NCBI GenBank assembly: GCA_904397845.1
Contig: CAJFOX010000019.1
Location: 20,700-84,699, forward strand
Source: an uncultured Oscillospiraceae bacterium
Lineage (GTDB): Bacteria > Bacillota > Clostridia > Oscillospirales > Ruminococcaceae
DNA length: 64,000 nt
Reading direction: 5' to 3'
The notes beneath the pieces are model-generated. The model did no database searches. It was given only the letters and a program-made list of their open reading frames with translations, and was not told where the DNA came from. Every line of letters starts with the position of its first letter. Position 1 is the stretch's first letter. The translations under genes were made by a program, and so were the position numbers. Shown here one piece after another: positions 45,304 to 54,963 of this stretch.

Positions 45304-46503
45304 ATGGCAAAGGCGAAATTTGAAAGAACCAAACCCCATGTTAACATTGGTACGATTGGCCATGTTGACCATGGTAAGACCACTCTGACTGCTGCTATCA
45401 CCAAGACTTTGGCTATGAAAGGCCAGGCCCAGTACGAAGCTTATGATATGATCGATAAAGCTCCCGAAGAGAGAGAGCGTGGTATCACCATCAATACCGC
45501 TCACGTTGAGTATGAAACCGACAAACGTCACTACGCCCATGTTGACTGCCCCGGACATGCTGACTATGTTAAGAACATGATCACCGGAGCCGCTCAGATG
45601 GATGGCGCGATTTTGGTTGTTTCTGCGGCTGACGGTCCCATGCCTCAGACTCGTGAGCATATTTTGCTGTCCCGTCAGGTGGGTGTTCCCTATATCGTTG
45701 TATTCATGAATAAAGCGGATCAGGTTGACGACCCGGAACTGCTGGAGCTGGTTGAGATGGAAATTCGCGACCTGCTGAATTCTTATGAATTCCCGGGTGA
45801 CGACACTCCCATTATTGTAGGTTCTGCTCTGGCTGCGCTGGAAGCACCTGAAGATCTGAATGATCCGGCTTATAAACCGATCCTGGATTTGATGGATGCG
45901 GTTGACGATTATATTCCTACTCCTGAGCGTAAAGCCGATCTGCCCTTCCTGATGCCTGTTGAGGACGTTTTCACTATCACTGGTCGTGGTACCGTTGCTA
46001 CCGGCCGTGTGGAGAGAGGTCAGCTGAAGACTGGTGAGGAAGTTGAGATCATCGGTTTGACCGAGGAAAGAAAGAAAACTGTTGTTACCGGTATCGAGAT
46101 GTTCAGAAAGATTTTGGACTATGCAGAAGCCGGCGATAATATCGGTGCTTTGTTGCGTGGTATCCAGAGAACCGAGATTGAGCGTGGTCAGGTACTGTGC
46201 AAACCTGGTTCCATTAACCCGCACACCAAATTCCATGCTCAGGTTTATATCCTGAAAAAGGATGAAGGCGGCCGTCACACTCCGTTCTTTAACAACTATA
46301 GACCGCAGTTTTATTTCAGAACAACTGATGTTACCGGCGTTATTACTCTGCCTGAGGGCACCGAGATGTGCATGCCTGGCGATAACGTTGAAATGGATGT
46401 TGAACTGATTACGCCGATCGCGATTGAAGAGGGTCTGCGTTTTGCTATCCGTGAGGGTGGCAGAACTGTTGGCTCCGGCGTTGTTACCAAAATCAACGGC
46501 TAA
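45304..46503 (+). CDS. tuf: elongation factor Tu
   Basis: 399 aa. GTPase motifs: [16 protein letters not shown] (G1), [14 protein letters not shown] (G2), [18 protein letters not shown] (G3), NKADQVDD (G4) and GSALAALE (G5). Domains 2 and 3 are complete ([33 protein letters not shown]). AGGGAGG precedes the ATG. Codon use is strongly biased, as expected for the most abundant protein. The strong terminator at 46516 closes the str operon. Confidence 0.98.
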   Translation: MAKAKFERTKPHVNIGTIGHVDHGKTTLTAAITKTLAMKGQAQYEAYDMIDKAPEERERGITINTAHVEYETDKRHYAHVDCPGHADYVKNMITGAAQMDGAILVVSAADGPMPQTREHILLSRQVGVPYIVVFMNKADQVDDPELLELVEMEIRDLLNSYEFPGDDTPIIVGSALAALEAPEDLNDPAYKPILDLMDAVDDYIPTPERKADLPFLMPVEDVFTITGRGTVATGRVERGQLKTGEEVEIIGLTEERKKTVVTGIEMFRKILDYAEAGDNIGALLRGIQRTEIERGQVLCKPGSINPHTKFHAQVYILKKDEGGRHTPFFNNYRPQFYFRTTDVTGVITLPEGTEMCMPGDNVEMDVELITPIAIEEGLRFAIREGGRTVGSGVVTKING

Positions 46504-46515
46504 TTTTACCTGTTT

Positions 46516-46548
46516 AAAAGGCTCCGGTTTGTACCGGAGCCTTTTTTG
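46516..46548 (+). terminator. Rho-independent terminator of the str operon
   Basis: aaaaggctccggt (46516-46528) pairs with accggagcctttt (46533-46545), followed by a T run. Confidence 0.92.
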
Positions 46549-46632
46549 CTATCGTTTACACAAAAAACATTTTACATCATAGCCTGTCATGAAAAACAGC
46601 GCTTTTTCTCATTATAGTTCGAAAGTAAAGAA

Positions 46633-47181
46633 TCAGGGAAGAAGCGGTTTACATAAAATCCGATCAATTTTGGTGTCCAAGATATGATTGGCGTGAGCCG
46701 CGCGCATGATAACCGCCGTATCCGCTCCGCGGCCGGTACCCCCAATGGAAAGGATCGGGATATTAGGCGGGATGAGACCGCCGTCCGCTGCCATCACGGC
46801 GATTTCTACGCAGACCTTCATACCCTGACCGAAAAAGCGCAGGGTGTGGGCAATTACCTCCACCGGGCTAACGCCTCCGAATTTTCCGGTGATACCCCGT
46901 TCCGCTCCGCTGAGGGCATGGGAGGAGGCATATACCAGGAACCCTTTTTCATGCAGCCGCTGGATAGTTTCGTCGGACAGTTCGTTTTTTCCTGGTTCTT
47001 TGAACCCATATGCGTGTGGAACACAGACAACGGTTACCCCTTCCAAAGAGGGGAAACATTGGGCAGTATATCCGGTAGTGGTGGCTAGGACTACATGGCG
47101 GATATCATAGTCTTTGACAGCCTGTACGGCGAGTTCAATGGTTTTGGCAGTGTTTTCCTTTCCGGGTGAATCAAAATACAT
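46633..47181 (-). CDS. pyruvate kinase C-terminal-domain-like protein (stand-alone)
   Basis: 182 aa. MYFDSPGKENTAKTIELAVQ opens, then ATTTGYTAQCFPSLEG, CVPHAYGFKEPGKNELSDET, KFGGVSPVEVIAHTLRFFGQ and IGGTGRGADTAVIMRAAHAN. This is the alpha/beta domain that forms the C-terminal regulatory part of pyruvate kinase, here encoded alone; such orphans are common in clostridia and archaea and their role is unknown. No catalytic barrel is attached. The start at 47181 follows GAAAGGAGA. Its upstream region carries an 11-bp perfect hairpin. Confidence 0.8.
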   Translation of the reverse strand: MYFDSPGKENTAKTIELAVQAVKDYDIRHVVLATTTGYTAQCFPSLEGVTVVCVPHAYGFKEPGKNELSDETIQRLHEKGFLVYASSHALSGAERGITGKFGGVSPVEVIAHTLRFFGQGMKVCVEIAVMAADGGLIPPNIPILSIGGTGRGADTAVIMRAAHANHILDTKIDRILCKPLLP

Positions 47182-47218
47182 GTCGAATTCTCCTTTCAAG
47201 TGTGTTTTTTGAATTCGG

Positions 47219-47245
47219 CAGCAAAACAGGTGAAACTGTTTTGCT
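47219..47245 (-). promoter_or_regulatory. perfect 11-bp hairpin in the leader of the pyruvate-kinase-like gene
   Basis: cagcaaaacag (47219-47229) and ctgttttgctg (47235-47245) with a 5-base loop, 38 bases before the start codon. There is no U tract on the minus strand, so it is not a simple terminator. It could be a DNA operator or an mRNA structure. Confidence 0.4.
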
Positions 47246-47455
47246 GTTTCCCAAAAGGGAATTGTTGACCGGAAATCCTGAAAGGCAGAATAAGTGGTAG
47301 TTTCATAAAGGCGCACTCGTGCGAACCTGCCTGGCAGGACTTCTGTTATTTTTATTATAAAGGAAAATAGCAGAAAAGAGAAGAGCGTTGGAAAGAGGAA
47401 AATAAAGATGCCGCTTCAGGCCAGTGAAAATGCTTTTAGAAAATAAAAAGGCTTG

Positions 47456-47484
47456 TTGTAAATCCTTGCGTGTTGTGATAAACT
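47456..47484 (+). promoter_or_regulatory. candidate promoter of the lepB operon
   Basis: TTGTAA (47456-47461), 17 bp, TAAACT (47479-47484), with a TGA triplet just before the -10. Confidence 0.55.
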
Positions 47485-47616
47485 AACTTTATATTCGTGA
47501 ATGCATGGCACCATATCAGGAGCCTGCCACGCTTTTCCGGCCTGCTTGGAGAAAAGGATCGATACCCGGAAAGCGAAGCGGGCCGGCCTTAGAATGAAAG
47601 AATCGAGGAATAAGCT

Positions 47617-48159
47617 TTGCAGAATGTGGAAAAAAGGGAGCGTGTGCAAAGTTCTTTTGAATGGGTGGACGCTTTGGTTTCCGCCGTCGTTATTGTGGTG
47701 TTGTTGTTTACCTTTTTGTTTCGCACCATCGGGGTGGAGGGAACCTCTATGTCGCCGACATTGTCGAATGGGGATCGGCTGATTGTCACTCATCTTTTTT
47801 ACCAGCCTGCGCCCGGAGATATTGTTGTCATCGTCCAGCCTGAGAGCGATACTCCTGCAATCATCAAGAGGATCATTGCGGTAGAAGGGCAGACGGTAGA
47901 CATTAATTTCAGCTTTGGTACCGTCACAGTGGATGGACAGGTGCTGGAAGAGCCTTATATCAATGAACCGACCTATATGAAGCGGGATGTAAATTTCCCG
48001 GTTACCGTACCCCAGGGATGTGTTTTTGTCATGGGAGACAATCGGAACCGCTCTTTGGATAGCCGCGACAGCAGTATTGGGATGGTAGACCAACGGTACA
48101 TTTTGGGAAAGGCGGTTTTTCGGCTCTTCCCTTTTCAGAAAATTGGATTGATAGAATAA
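47617..48159 (+). CDS. lepB: signal peptidase I
   Basis: 180 aa, the short Gram-positive form. A single N-terminal membrane anchor (about 18-38) precedes the outside catalytic domain. [11 protein letters not shown] carries the nucleophile S44, [11 protein letters not shown] carries the general base K84, and [19 protein letters not shown] is box E. It removes Sec and Tat signal peptides. The start is TTG 47617, with GAGGA 7 bases upstream; no ATG fits. First gene of a six-gene run (lepB to thrC). Confidence 0.93.
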   Translation: MQNVEKRERVQSSFEWVDALVSAVVIVVLLFTFLFRTIGVEGTSMSPTLSNGDRLIVTHLFYQPAPGDIVVIVQPESDTPAIIKRIIAVEGQTVDINFSFGTVTVDGQVLEEPYINEPTYMKRDVNFPVTVPQGCVFVMGDNRNRSLDSRDSSIGMVDQRYILGKAVFRLFPFQKIGLIE

Positions 48160-48172
48160 AGGAGAAGATAAT

Positions 48173-49063
48173 ATGACCGAAGCACCTTCGATCCAGTGGT
48201 TTCCCGGCCATATGGCAAAGACAAGGCGTCTGATGAGGGAAAGCCTGCGTCTGGTGGATATTGTGGTAGAAGTAATCGATGCAAGAATCCCCATCAGCAG
48301 CCGGAATCCGGAATTGCCTGGGCTGGTTGGTCAGAAACCGCGTATTGTGCTGCTCAATAAATGCGATGCGGCGGACGATGCCGTAACACGAGATTGGTGC
48401 AGTTATTACAAAGAACAGGGCGTTGTAGCGATCCCCACTGATTGCCGCAGCGGCAAGGGGATCAAGCAGTTTGTACCGGCGGTAAAGGAGGTCTTACGGC
48501 CTCTGTTGGAGCGCCGTGCTCAAAAAGGAATGCAGGGTGCTCCTATCCGTATGATGATTGTGGGGATTCCCAACGTGGGCAAGTCTTCTTTCATCAACCG
48601 GATGGCCGGATCCCGCAGGACAAAGGTCGAGGACAGGCCGGGTGTAACTCGCGGCCGGCAGTGGGTGAATTTGGAAAATGGTATTGACCTGTTGGATATG
48701 CCAGGCGTTCTCTGGCCGAAATTCGAGGACAAGCGAGTAGGGGAGTATCTGGCTTTTACCGGTGCGGTAAAGGACAACGTGGTTGACATAGAGCTTTTGT
48801 CCATGCGCCTTCTGGAGCTGTTGAACAGACGTTATCACAGGCTGTTGTGCGATCGGTATAAGCTGACTGATGAAGAGACGGCGGAAATCGAAGCTTATGA
48901 TTTGCTGAAATTAGTAGCTCGTAAGCGCGGAATGCTGCAACCCGGCGGCGAAGCCAACACAGAGCGGGCGGCCATTGCGGTGCTGGATGAGTTTCGTAGC
49001 GGGAAAATCGGTAAAATTACGCTGGAAACGCCACAAAAGCCGCCCTTGCAGGAGAAACCTTGA
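48173..49063 (+). CDS. rbgA: ribosome biogenesis GTPase RbgA/YlqF
   Basis: 296 aa, circularly permuted GTPase: NKCD (G4, about 61) comes before [14 protein letters not shown] (G1, about 130) and [10 protein letters not shown] (G3). [13 protein letters not shown] at the N-terminus is the family signature. In Bacillus RbgA acts late in 50S assembly, where uL16 is added. AAGGAGA precedes the ATG. Its stop overlaps the rnhB start by one base. Confidence 0.94.
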   Translation: MTEAPSIQWFPGHMAKTRRLMRESLRLVDIVVEVIDARIPISSRNPELPGLVGQKPRIVLLNKCDAADDAVTRDWCSYYKEQGVVAIPTDCRSGKGIKQFVPAVKEVLRPLLERRAQKGMQGAPIRMMIVGIPNVGKSSFINRMAGSRRTKVEDRPGVTRGRQWVNLENGIDLLDMPGVLWPKFEDKRVGEYLAFTGAVKDNVVDIELLSMRLLELLNRRYHRLLCDRYKLTDEETAEIEAYDLLKLVARKRGMLQPGGEANTERAAIAVLDEFRSGKIGKITLETPQKPPLQEKP

Positions 49064-49701
49064 TGGCGCGCCGGAAAGCCCCGCCAGATCTATACGAGTT
49101 TGAGCGGACGGTATACGCCATGAACAGCTTTACTTGGATTTGCGGGGCGGATGAAGCGGGAAGGGGGCCTTTGGCAGGCCCCGTGTTTGCAGCGGCGGTG
49201 ATTCTGCCTAGGGATTTTGCAATAGAAGGGCTGAACGATTCCAAAAAACTCAGCGAAAAAAAGAGGGAATCGCTGTATGGTCTGATTACAAAAGAGGCGG
49301 TAGTCTATCAAATCTGCTCGGTAAGCGAAAAAGAAATCGACCGATTGAACATTCTGGCTGCGTCGATGCTGGCAATCAAAAAAGCAGTAGAGGGGCTTTC
49401 TGTTCGGCCGGACGCCGCCTATATCGATGGGAACCGCGCGCCGGAGCTGGAAGGAATCCCAGCGATACCGGTGGTCAAGGGGGATGCCGCATCCGCGTCT
49501 ATCGCCGCAGCTTCTATTTTGGCAAAGGTTGCCCGGGATCATTATATGCTGGAGTTGGACCGCCAATACCCCCAATACGGTTTCGCCCGCCACAAAGGCT
49601 ACCCCACAAAGGACCATTATGAGCGCATCGGTCAATATGGAATTTCTCCAGTTCATCGGATCAGTTTTCTGAAAAATTTAGATGACCATTTAAAGGGGTG
49701 A
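49063..49701 (+). CDS. rnhB: ribonuclease HII
   Basis: 212 aa. The active-site acids are in GADEAGRGPLAGP (D30, E31), AAYIDGNRAP (D122) and VVKGDAASASIAAASILAKV (the fourth acid). It nicks RNA-DNA hybrids, notably single ribonucleotides in DNA. The start at 49063 overlaps the previous stop (TGATG), with GGAG 8 bases upstream. rbgA-rnhB-yraN is a widespread Firmicute order. Confidence 0.95.
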   Translation: MARRKAPPDLYEFERTVYAMNSFTWICGADEAGRGPLAGPVFAAAVILPRDFAIEGLNDSKKLSEKKRESLYGLITKEAVVYQICSVSEKEIDRLNILAASMLAIKKAVEGLSVRPDAAYIDGNRAPELEGIPAIPVVKGDAASASIAAASILAKVARDHYMLELDRQYPQYGFARHKGYPTKDHYERIGQYGISPVHRISFLKNLDDHLKG

Positions 49702-49710
49702 GAAACACCC

Positions 49711-50094
49711 ATGACGACAAGGAAAATTGGAGCGCAGGGAGAGTCGTTCGCCGCGCAGATTTTGCAAAAAAGAGGAATGGAAATCCTTTTGCGCAACTAT
49801 TATACACCGTATGGGGAAATTGATCTGATCGTTCGAGACGGCGGCTATATCGCTTTCGTGGAAGTAAAAACCCGGCGAGCAGGATCGCTGGTCCGTCCGG
49901 CAGAAGCCGTGGACCGGCGCAAGCAAAAAAGGATCATCCAGTCGGCTGTATATTACCTGATGGAGCATCCCGCCGATCTACAGCCAAGATTTGATGTGTT
50001 CGAGATTGTAACGGAAAAAGGAAAAATATTTTCCGCTCAATCCTATCAATACATAATAAATGCATATGAGGTGACAAATTATGAAAGCGTTTGA
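49711..50094 (+). CDS. yraN: YraN-family (UPF0102) nuclease-fold protein
   Basis: 127 aa. TRKIGAQGESFAAQILQKRG opens, then ILLRNYYTPYGEIDLIVRDG and IAFVEVKTRRAGS: the E..GEIDLI...FVEVK array is a PD-(D/E)XK nuclease core. The cellular role is not settled. Its last 14 bases overlap the dipeptidase start. Usual family length. Confidence 0.88.
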   Translation: MTTRKIGAQGESFAAQILQKRGMEILLRNYYTPYGEIDLIVRDGGYIAFVEVKTRRAGSLVRPAEAVDRRKQKRIIQSAVYYLMEHPADLQPRFDVFEIVTEKGKIFSAQSYQYIINAYEVTNYESV

Positions 50095-51004
50095 CATGCA
50101 TTGCGATACCCTGTTGGGAGGCAATCGCAACCATTTGGATCTGGTCAATGACCAGATGCACATTTCTTTGGACAAACTGGGCGCTTTTGAGCATTATGTC
50201 CAGTGTTTTGCTATTTTTATCCCGGATCAGTTCCGTGGGCAGGATGCGATCGATTTTTACGACCGAACGTTTGCATATTACAAAGCGCAGACCGAAAAGT
50301 ACGCGGACCGAATGGAGTGGGCGCATAACGGCAGGGAACTGGCTCAAGCGAAAAAACCGATTACCGGCATCCTGACCATCGAAGGCGGCTGCGCTCTGGC
50401 AGGGGATATCAGCCGGGTAAAACTTTTGAAGGACCAGGGCGTCGCCATGATGACTCTGACCTGGAACGGTCCCAACGAGCTGGGCTGCGGCACAAGCAAA
50501 AACGAGGGGCTCACCGATTTCGGCAAGGCGGCTATCAAAGAGATGGAGCGCGTTGGCATGTTAGTAGACCTGTCCCACATTTCGGACGCGGGCTTTGATG
50601 ACGCCTGCTCGGTGGCGACCAAGCCGTTAATTGCCAGCCATTCTAACTCACGCGCTGTTTGCGGGCATATCCGCAATGTAACCGACGAACAGTTTCAGGA
50701 ATACGTCAAGCGCGGCGGCCTGGTGGGGTTAAACTACTCCAAAGATTTTATCTGCGACGATCCGGAAAAAGCAGATTTTGACTGGCTGTACCGGCATATT
50801 GAGCATTTCCTGAGCTTGGGCGGTGAAAAAGTCATAGCGCTGGGTTCCGATTTCGATGGTACCCGCGTGCCGGAATGCTTAAGCTCGGTGGAAAAAAACG
50901 CTGATCTTTACGAATATCTGCTGAAAAAGAATCTGAGTGAGGATCTGGTTCGGGATATTTTCTTCGAAAATGCCAACCGCGTATTTCAGGAGTACGTCCT
51001 GTAA
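50081..51004 (+). CDS. M19-family (membrane dipeptidase-like) metallopeptidase
   Basis: 307 aa. MHCDTLLGG provides the first metal ligands (H7, D9), LTIEGGCAL the bridging glutamate, VDLSHISDAGF and IASHSNSRAVCGHIRNVTD the later histidines, and LGSDFDGTRVPE the last acid. No signal peptide, so the product is cytosolic despite the family name. It would hydrolyse dipeptides, possibly D-containing ones. GAGGTGA precedes the ATG, inside yraN. Confidence 0.88.
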   Translation: MKAFDMHCDTLLGGNRNHLDLVNDQMHISLDKLGAFEHYVQCFAIFIPDQFRGQDAIDFYDRTFAYYKAQTEKYADRMEWAHNGRELAQAKKPITGILTIEGGCALAGDISRVKLLKDQGVAMMTLTWNGPNELGCGTSKNEGLTDFGKAAIKEMERVGMLVDLSHISDAGFDDACSVATKPLIASHSNSRAVCGHIRNVTDEQFQEYVKRGGLVGLNYSKDFICDDPEKADFDWLYRHIEHFLSLGGEKVIALGSDFDGTRVPECLSSVEKNADLYEYLLKKNLSEDLVRDIFFENANRVFQEYVL

Positions 51005-51038
51005 TCGGGAAAAGCGAAACACCAAAGGAGTGAAAAGG

Positions 51039-52535
51039 GTGCAGTATCAAAGCACAAGGGATAAGTCCCAACAGGTTTCGGCCAGCCAGGCTATTTTGCA
51101 GGGGCTTTCCGCCGAAGGCGGGCTGTTTGTACCAAAGCAGCTGCCGGGATTGTCTGAACCGCAGTTGGAGAGGATGGTCAGACAAGACTATATTCAGCGT
51201 GCCCAGGAGGTTTTGGGGAGTTTTTTGGGTGATTTTTCTCCATCAGAGATAGAGGCCTGCTTAAAAGGCGCCTACGATGAGAAGAAATTTTCCGGTTCCC
51301 AGATCGCGCCGCTGGTCAGGCTGGGAGAGAATATGTATCTGCTGGAATTATGGCATGGGCCGACCTGTGCTTTTAAAGATATGGCTTTACAGCTGCTGCC
51401 CCGGTTCATGACCGCCGCCTCGCAGAAATCCGGCGACGGAAAAGAGATTGTTATTCTGGTGGCCACATCCGGCGATACGGGCAAGGCTGCGTTGGAAGGA
51501 TTCTGCGATGTGCCGGGTATCCGAATTGTGGTATTTTATCCCGAGGAAGGGGTAAGTCCCCTGCAAAAGCTGCAGATGGCGACGCAAGAGGGGAACAACG
51601 TCTTCGTTGCGGCGATTCAGGGGAATTTCGACGACGCGCAAGGCGGTGTGAAAAAGCTGTTTTGCAATCCGCAGGTGACTGCGATGCTCCAAGAACAAAA
51701 CCGCGTGTTTTCCAGCGCCAATTCGATCAACTGGGGCCGGCTGCTACCGCAGATAGTTTACTATGTCAGCGCTTATTGCGACCTGGTACGGGATGAGCAG
51801 ATTGCGCTGGGGGACCCGATTAATGTCTGCGTTCCCACTGGGAATTTTGGGAATATCCTGGCGGCTTACTACGCCAAACAAATGGGGCTGCCAATTCATA
51901 AATTGATTTGCGCTTCCAATAAAAATAACGTGCTGGCTGATTTTATCCAAACCGGCACCTATGACAGAAACCGGCCGTTTTATACGACAACTTCTCCCTC
52001 GATGGATATTCTGATCTCCAGCAATTTGGAGAGGCTTTTGTTCCACTTGATGGACGAGGATGACGCTGCGGTGCGGCAGTTAATGGAACGCTTAAAAAAT
52101 GAAGGCCGTTATACGGTTTCCCGGCAGGTTTTGTCCCGCCTGCAGGCGGATTTTGACAGCGGCTTCAGCGACGAAGAGGAAACGGCTGCTACGATTAAGC
52201 GGTTGTTTAATACCTATTCGTATTTGTGTGATCCGCATACGGCAGTAGCGGTTTCGGTCTACGAATCCTATCGGTCCAGGACGGGAGACGATACAAAGAC
52301 GGTGATCGCTTCTACGGCCAATCCGTTCAAATTCCCTCAGGCAGTCCTGGCAGCGTTGGGCTGCGAAATACAGCAGACGGACGAATTCGAGATTGCGCGG
52401 AAATTGGAAGAGCTTTCCGGCAGTAAAATGCCCGGGCAGTTGGCCGGGCTGAGGGAAAAGCCGGTTCGGTTTATCGAAAGTTTTTCCAAGGACCACATGG
52501 AAGACGCGCTGGTAAGGGCGCTGCAAAACGGTTAA
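51039..52535 (+). CDS. thrC: threonine synthase
   Basis: 498 aa, the longer fold-type II form. YQSTRDKSQQVSASQAILQG opens, LLELWHGPTCAFKDMALQLL carries the PLP lysine (K113), and VATSGDTGKAALEGF, VCVPTGNFGNILAAYYAKQM and IASTANPFKFPQAVL bind cofactor and phosphate. It converts O-phosphohomoserine to threonine. The GTG start at 51039 has AAAGGAG 8 bases upstream. Last gene of the lepB run, closed by the terminator at 52548. Confidence 0.94.
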   Translation: MQYQSTRDKSQQVSASQAILQGLSAEGGLFVPKQLPGLSEPQLERMVRQDYIQRAQEVLGSFLGDFSPSEIEACLKGAYDEKKFSGSQIAPLVRLGENMYLLELWHGPTCAFKDMALQLLPRFMTAASQKSGDGKEIVILVATSGDTGKAALEGFCDVPGIRIVVFYPEEGVSPLQKLQMATQEGNNVFVAAIQGNFDDAQGGVKKLFCNPQVTAMLQEQNRVFSSANSINWGRLLPQIVYYVSAYCDLVRDEQIALGDPINVCVPTGNFGNILAAYYAKQMGLPIHKLICASNKNNVLADFIQTGTYDRNRPFYTTTSPSMDILISSNLERLLFHLMDEDDAAVRQLMERLKNEGRYTVSRQVLSRLQADFDSGFSDEEETAATIKRLFNTYSYLCDPHTAVAVSVYESYRSRTGDDTKTVIASTANPFKFPQAVLAALGCEIQQTDEFEIARKLEELSGSKMPGQLAGLREKPVRFIESFSKDHMEDALVRALQNG

Positions 52536-52547
52536 ATCAGAAGAATG

Positions 52548-52588
52548 CGGCGGGAAGGGCTAAAAGGATTTTTTCCCGCCGTTTTCTT
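52548..52588 (+). terminator. Rho-independent terminator of the lepB-thrC run
   Basis: cggcgggaa (52548-52556) pairs with ttcccgccg (52573-52581), then a T-rich tract. Confidence 0.8.
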
Positions 52589-52615
52589 ATCCGATGCTAA
52601 AAAAGGGGGGTGTCA

Positions 52616-53317
52616 ATGAGCCTTTTTGTTATCGGAGATCCGCATTTGTCTTTTGGCTGCCAAAAACCAATGGATATCTTTAAAGGTTGGGAGAACCATG
52701 CGGTGAGATTAGAGGAAAACTGGAAAGATGTGGTGGGCGAGAACGATACAGTGGTGTTGCCGGGAGATATTTCCTGGGCGATGAATTTCGAAGAACTGCT
52801 GCCAGATTTTCAGTTTCTACACAGGTTGCCGGGAAAGAAAGTGATTTTAAAGGGGAATCACGACTATTGGTGGTCGACCCAGAATAAAATGGATCATTTT
52901 TTGCTACAAAACGGATTAGACAGTATAGAAATGCTCCATAATAGCTGTATCTGTGCCGAGGGATTTCGCCTGTGCGGCACCCGCGGCTGGTTATTTGAAA
53001 ATGGCCAGCCCCACGATGAGAAAGTTTTGGCGCGGGAAGCAGGTCGTTTGAGGCTGTCTCTGGATGCGGCAAAAAAAAAGGAAGGGGAACTGCTGGTTTT
53101 TCTGCATTATCCGCCGGTTTTTGGCCAGGAAGTCAACCGACCGATTTTAGAGGTGTTGCTGGAATATCAAATTCGAAGGGTATATTATGGTCATATCCAC
53201 GGGAGCGGATGTTCCCATGCGCTTAACGGCTTTTATCAGGGGATCGCCTTTCGGCTTGTTTCCGGCGATTTTCTTCGCTTTTGTCCCATAAAGATTGAAA
53301 AAAGCGGGGAAAAATAA
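52616..53317 (+). CDS. calcineurin-like metallophosphoesterase
   Basis: 233 aa. Metal motifs in order: GDPHLSFG (D and H), LPGDISWAMNFEELL, LKGNHDYWW, FLHYPPVF and YYGHIHGSG. The GDxH...GDxxx...GNHD...H...GHxH array is complete, so the enzyme should be active. Clostridial members of this group are uncharacterised. ATG 52616 follows a G-rich site (AAGGGGGG). Downstream of thrC and its terminator; no own promoter was recognised. Confidence 0.85.
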   Translation: MSLFVIGDPHLSFGCQKPMDIFKGWENHAVRLEENWKDVVGENDTVVLPGDISWAMNFEELLPDFQFLHRLPGKKVILKGNHDYWWSTQNKMDHFLLQNGLDSIEMLHNSCICAEGFRLCGTRGWLFENGQPHDEKVLAREAGRLRLSLDAAKKKEGELLVFLHYPPVFGQEVNRPILEVLLEYQIRRVYYGHIHGSGCSHALNGFYQGIAFRLVSGDFLRFCPIKIEKSGEK

Positions 53318-53377
53318 CAGCTTTTTTAGCGGAAACGCTGAAACGGAAAAAATTATCAAATTCGTAACAATTCATTC

Positions 53378-53407
53378 TTGGCAAAACCCTTTTTGACATG
53401 CTATAAT
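53378..53407 (+). promoter_or_regulatory. sigma-A promoter of tig-clpP-clpX
   Basis: TTGGCA (53378-53383), 18 bp, TATAAT (53402-53407). A second TTGACA (53392-53397) lies too close to serve the same -10. No CtsR-type or CIRCE repeat was found nearby. Confidence 0.75.
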
Positions 53408-53477
53408 AACATAGTTAATTTGTATTCGGCACAGGGGTTGTGTGGCCCTGAGCTGGAAAGTACAGGAGGAAGTTTAC

Positions 53478-54899
53478 ATGAGCCTTGTTTCGGCTAACAA
53501 AGTGGAAACCAATACGTATGAGCTGGTGGTTTCCATCGGCGCGGAGGATTTCAAAAAAGGAATCGACAAAATTTATAAGAAAACCGCGAAAAATATTACG
53601 GTTCCCGGTTTTCGTAAGGGAAAAGCGCCCAAAAGCGTAATCGAGAAACTATACGGCGAAGCTGTTTTTTATGAAGATACGGTCAACGACATGTATCCCG
53701 CAGCGTATACCAAGGCAGTGGAAGAGGCGGGAATTGAACCTGTAGATCGCCCGGAAATCGAAATTACTGATGTTTCTGAAGAAGGGTTTTCCTTTACCGC
53801 AAAAGTGACGGTGAGGCCTGAGGTGACCGTGAAAAAATATAAGGGTCTGAAAGCAACCAAAGCACCCATCAGCGTCAGCGACGAGCAGGTAAATGAGGAA
53901 ATCACCAAGCTGCAGGAAAGAAACGGCAGAATGGTAACCGTGGAAGGGCGTGCAGCCCAAAATGGTGATAACACGATTATCGATTTTGAGGGATTTGTCG
54001 ACAATGTTCCTTTTGAAGGGGGCAAGGGCGAAAAGTTTGACCTGAAATTGGGTTCCGGCCAGTTTATTCCCGGCTTTGAGGAGCAGATTGTAGGTAAGAA
54101 TGTGGGCGAGGAATTCGACGTCAATGTCACCTTCCCGGAAGACTATCAGGCGGAAGAACTGGCTGGTAAGGCCGCTGTGTTTAAATGCAAGCTGCATGAG
54201 ATCAGGGAAAAGGAACTGCCGGAGCTGGACGACGAATTTGCAAAAGACGTCAGCGAATTTGATACTCTGGATGAACTGAAGAAGGATATCCGCGCAAAGC
54301 TGACCGAGACGGCAGAAAAAAATGCTGAAACTGCGGTGGAAGAGCAGCTGGTAGAGCAGATTGTTGAGAATATGGAAGCTGAGATTCCCCAGTGCATGGT
54401 GGATCGCAAGACCGATGAAATGCTGCAGGAATTTGATTACCGCCTGCAGTCGCAGGGGCTGAACTTGGATCTTTATATGAAATATACCGGGTTCAATCCG
54501 GATACTTTTAAAGAGACCTACAAGGAGCAGGCGCTTCATCAGGTGAAAACCCGTTTAGCCTTGGAAGAAATCGTTAAACTGGAGAAGATAGAGGCCACCG
54601 AAGATGAATTGAACGCCGAATTTGAAAAGATGGCTTCTACCTACTCCATGGATTTAGAGAAAATCAAAGAGTTGGTACCTGCTGAGGATATCAAATTGGA
54701 TTTAGCAGTGAATAAGGCCATTGATTTGATCAAATCCAGCGCGGAAATTTCGGAGAGCGCTCCGGAAAAGAAGAAAGCTCCTGCGAAAAAGAAGGCGGCA
54801 GCCAAAGAGGAAAAGACAGACGAGGGAGAAGAAAAGAAAACGCAGGCGAAGAAGAAAACAACAAAGAAAAAAGCGGAAGAGACCAAAGACGCTGAATAA
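53478..54899 (+). CDS. tig: trigger factor with lysine-rich C-terminal tail
   Basis: 473 aa. The ribosome-binding N-domain has ITVPGFRKGKAPKSVIEKLY (the GFRxGKxP signature). The FKBP-type prolyl isomerase domain (about 150-245) includes GDNTIIDFEGFVDNVPFEGG and GQFIPGFEEQIVG. The helical C-domain runs to about 425. Residues 427-473 form an added tail of repeated KKK/AAA/EE blocks (APAKKKAAAKEEK), resembling eukaryotic histone H1 tails; the standard protein lacks this. It is the ribosome-bound nascent-chain chaperone. AGGAGGA precedes ATG 53478. It lies in the classic tig-clpP-clpX-lon order. Confidence 0.95.
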   Translation: MSLVSANKVETNTYELVVSIGAEDFKKGIDKIYKKTAKNITVPGFRKGKAPKSVIEKLYGEAVFYEDTVNDMYPAAYTKAVEEAGIEPVDRPEIEITDVSEEGFSFTAKVTVRPEVTVKKYKGLKATKAPISVSDEQVNEEITKLQERNGRMVTVEGRAAQNGDNTIIDFEGFVDNVPFEGGKGEKFDLKLGSGQFIPGFEEQIVGKNVGEEFDVNVTFPEDYQAEELAGKAAVFKCKLHEIREKELPELDDEFAKDVSEFDTLDELKKDIRAKLTETAEKNAETAVEEQLVEQIVENMEAEIPQCMVDRKTDEMLQEFDYRLQSQGLNLDLYMKYTGFNPDTFKETYKEQALHQVKTRLALEEIVKLEKIEATEDELNAEFEKMASTYSMDLEKIKELVPAEDIKLDLAVNKAIDLIKSSAEISESAPEKKKAPAKKKAAAKEEKTDEGEEKKTQAKKKTTKKKAEETKDAE

Positions 54900-54963
54900 G
54901 CAGTCAGTTTTTCTGGGTGCCTGTGCTTTTTCCTCTTACATATTTTGAATGGGGGTATCAACC

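Larger units (their letters stand above)
47182..47616. other. 435-bp spacer between divergent genes
   Basis: Contains the leader hairpin at 47219-47245, a short ttccc/gggaa hairpin beside it (47247-47261), a possible minus-strand -10 (TATAAT, 47359-47354) without a clear -35, and the lepB promoter at 47456-47484. The lepB leader is about 120 bases long. No gene was seen. Confidence 0.5.

Noticed and set aside
45301..46278. A 325-codon minus-strand frame across tuf
   Set aside because: Antisense shadow of tuf, low-complexity product, no start signal.
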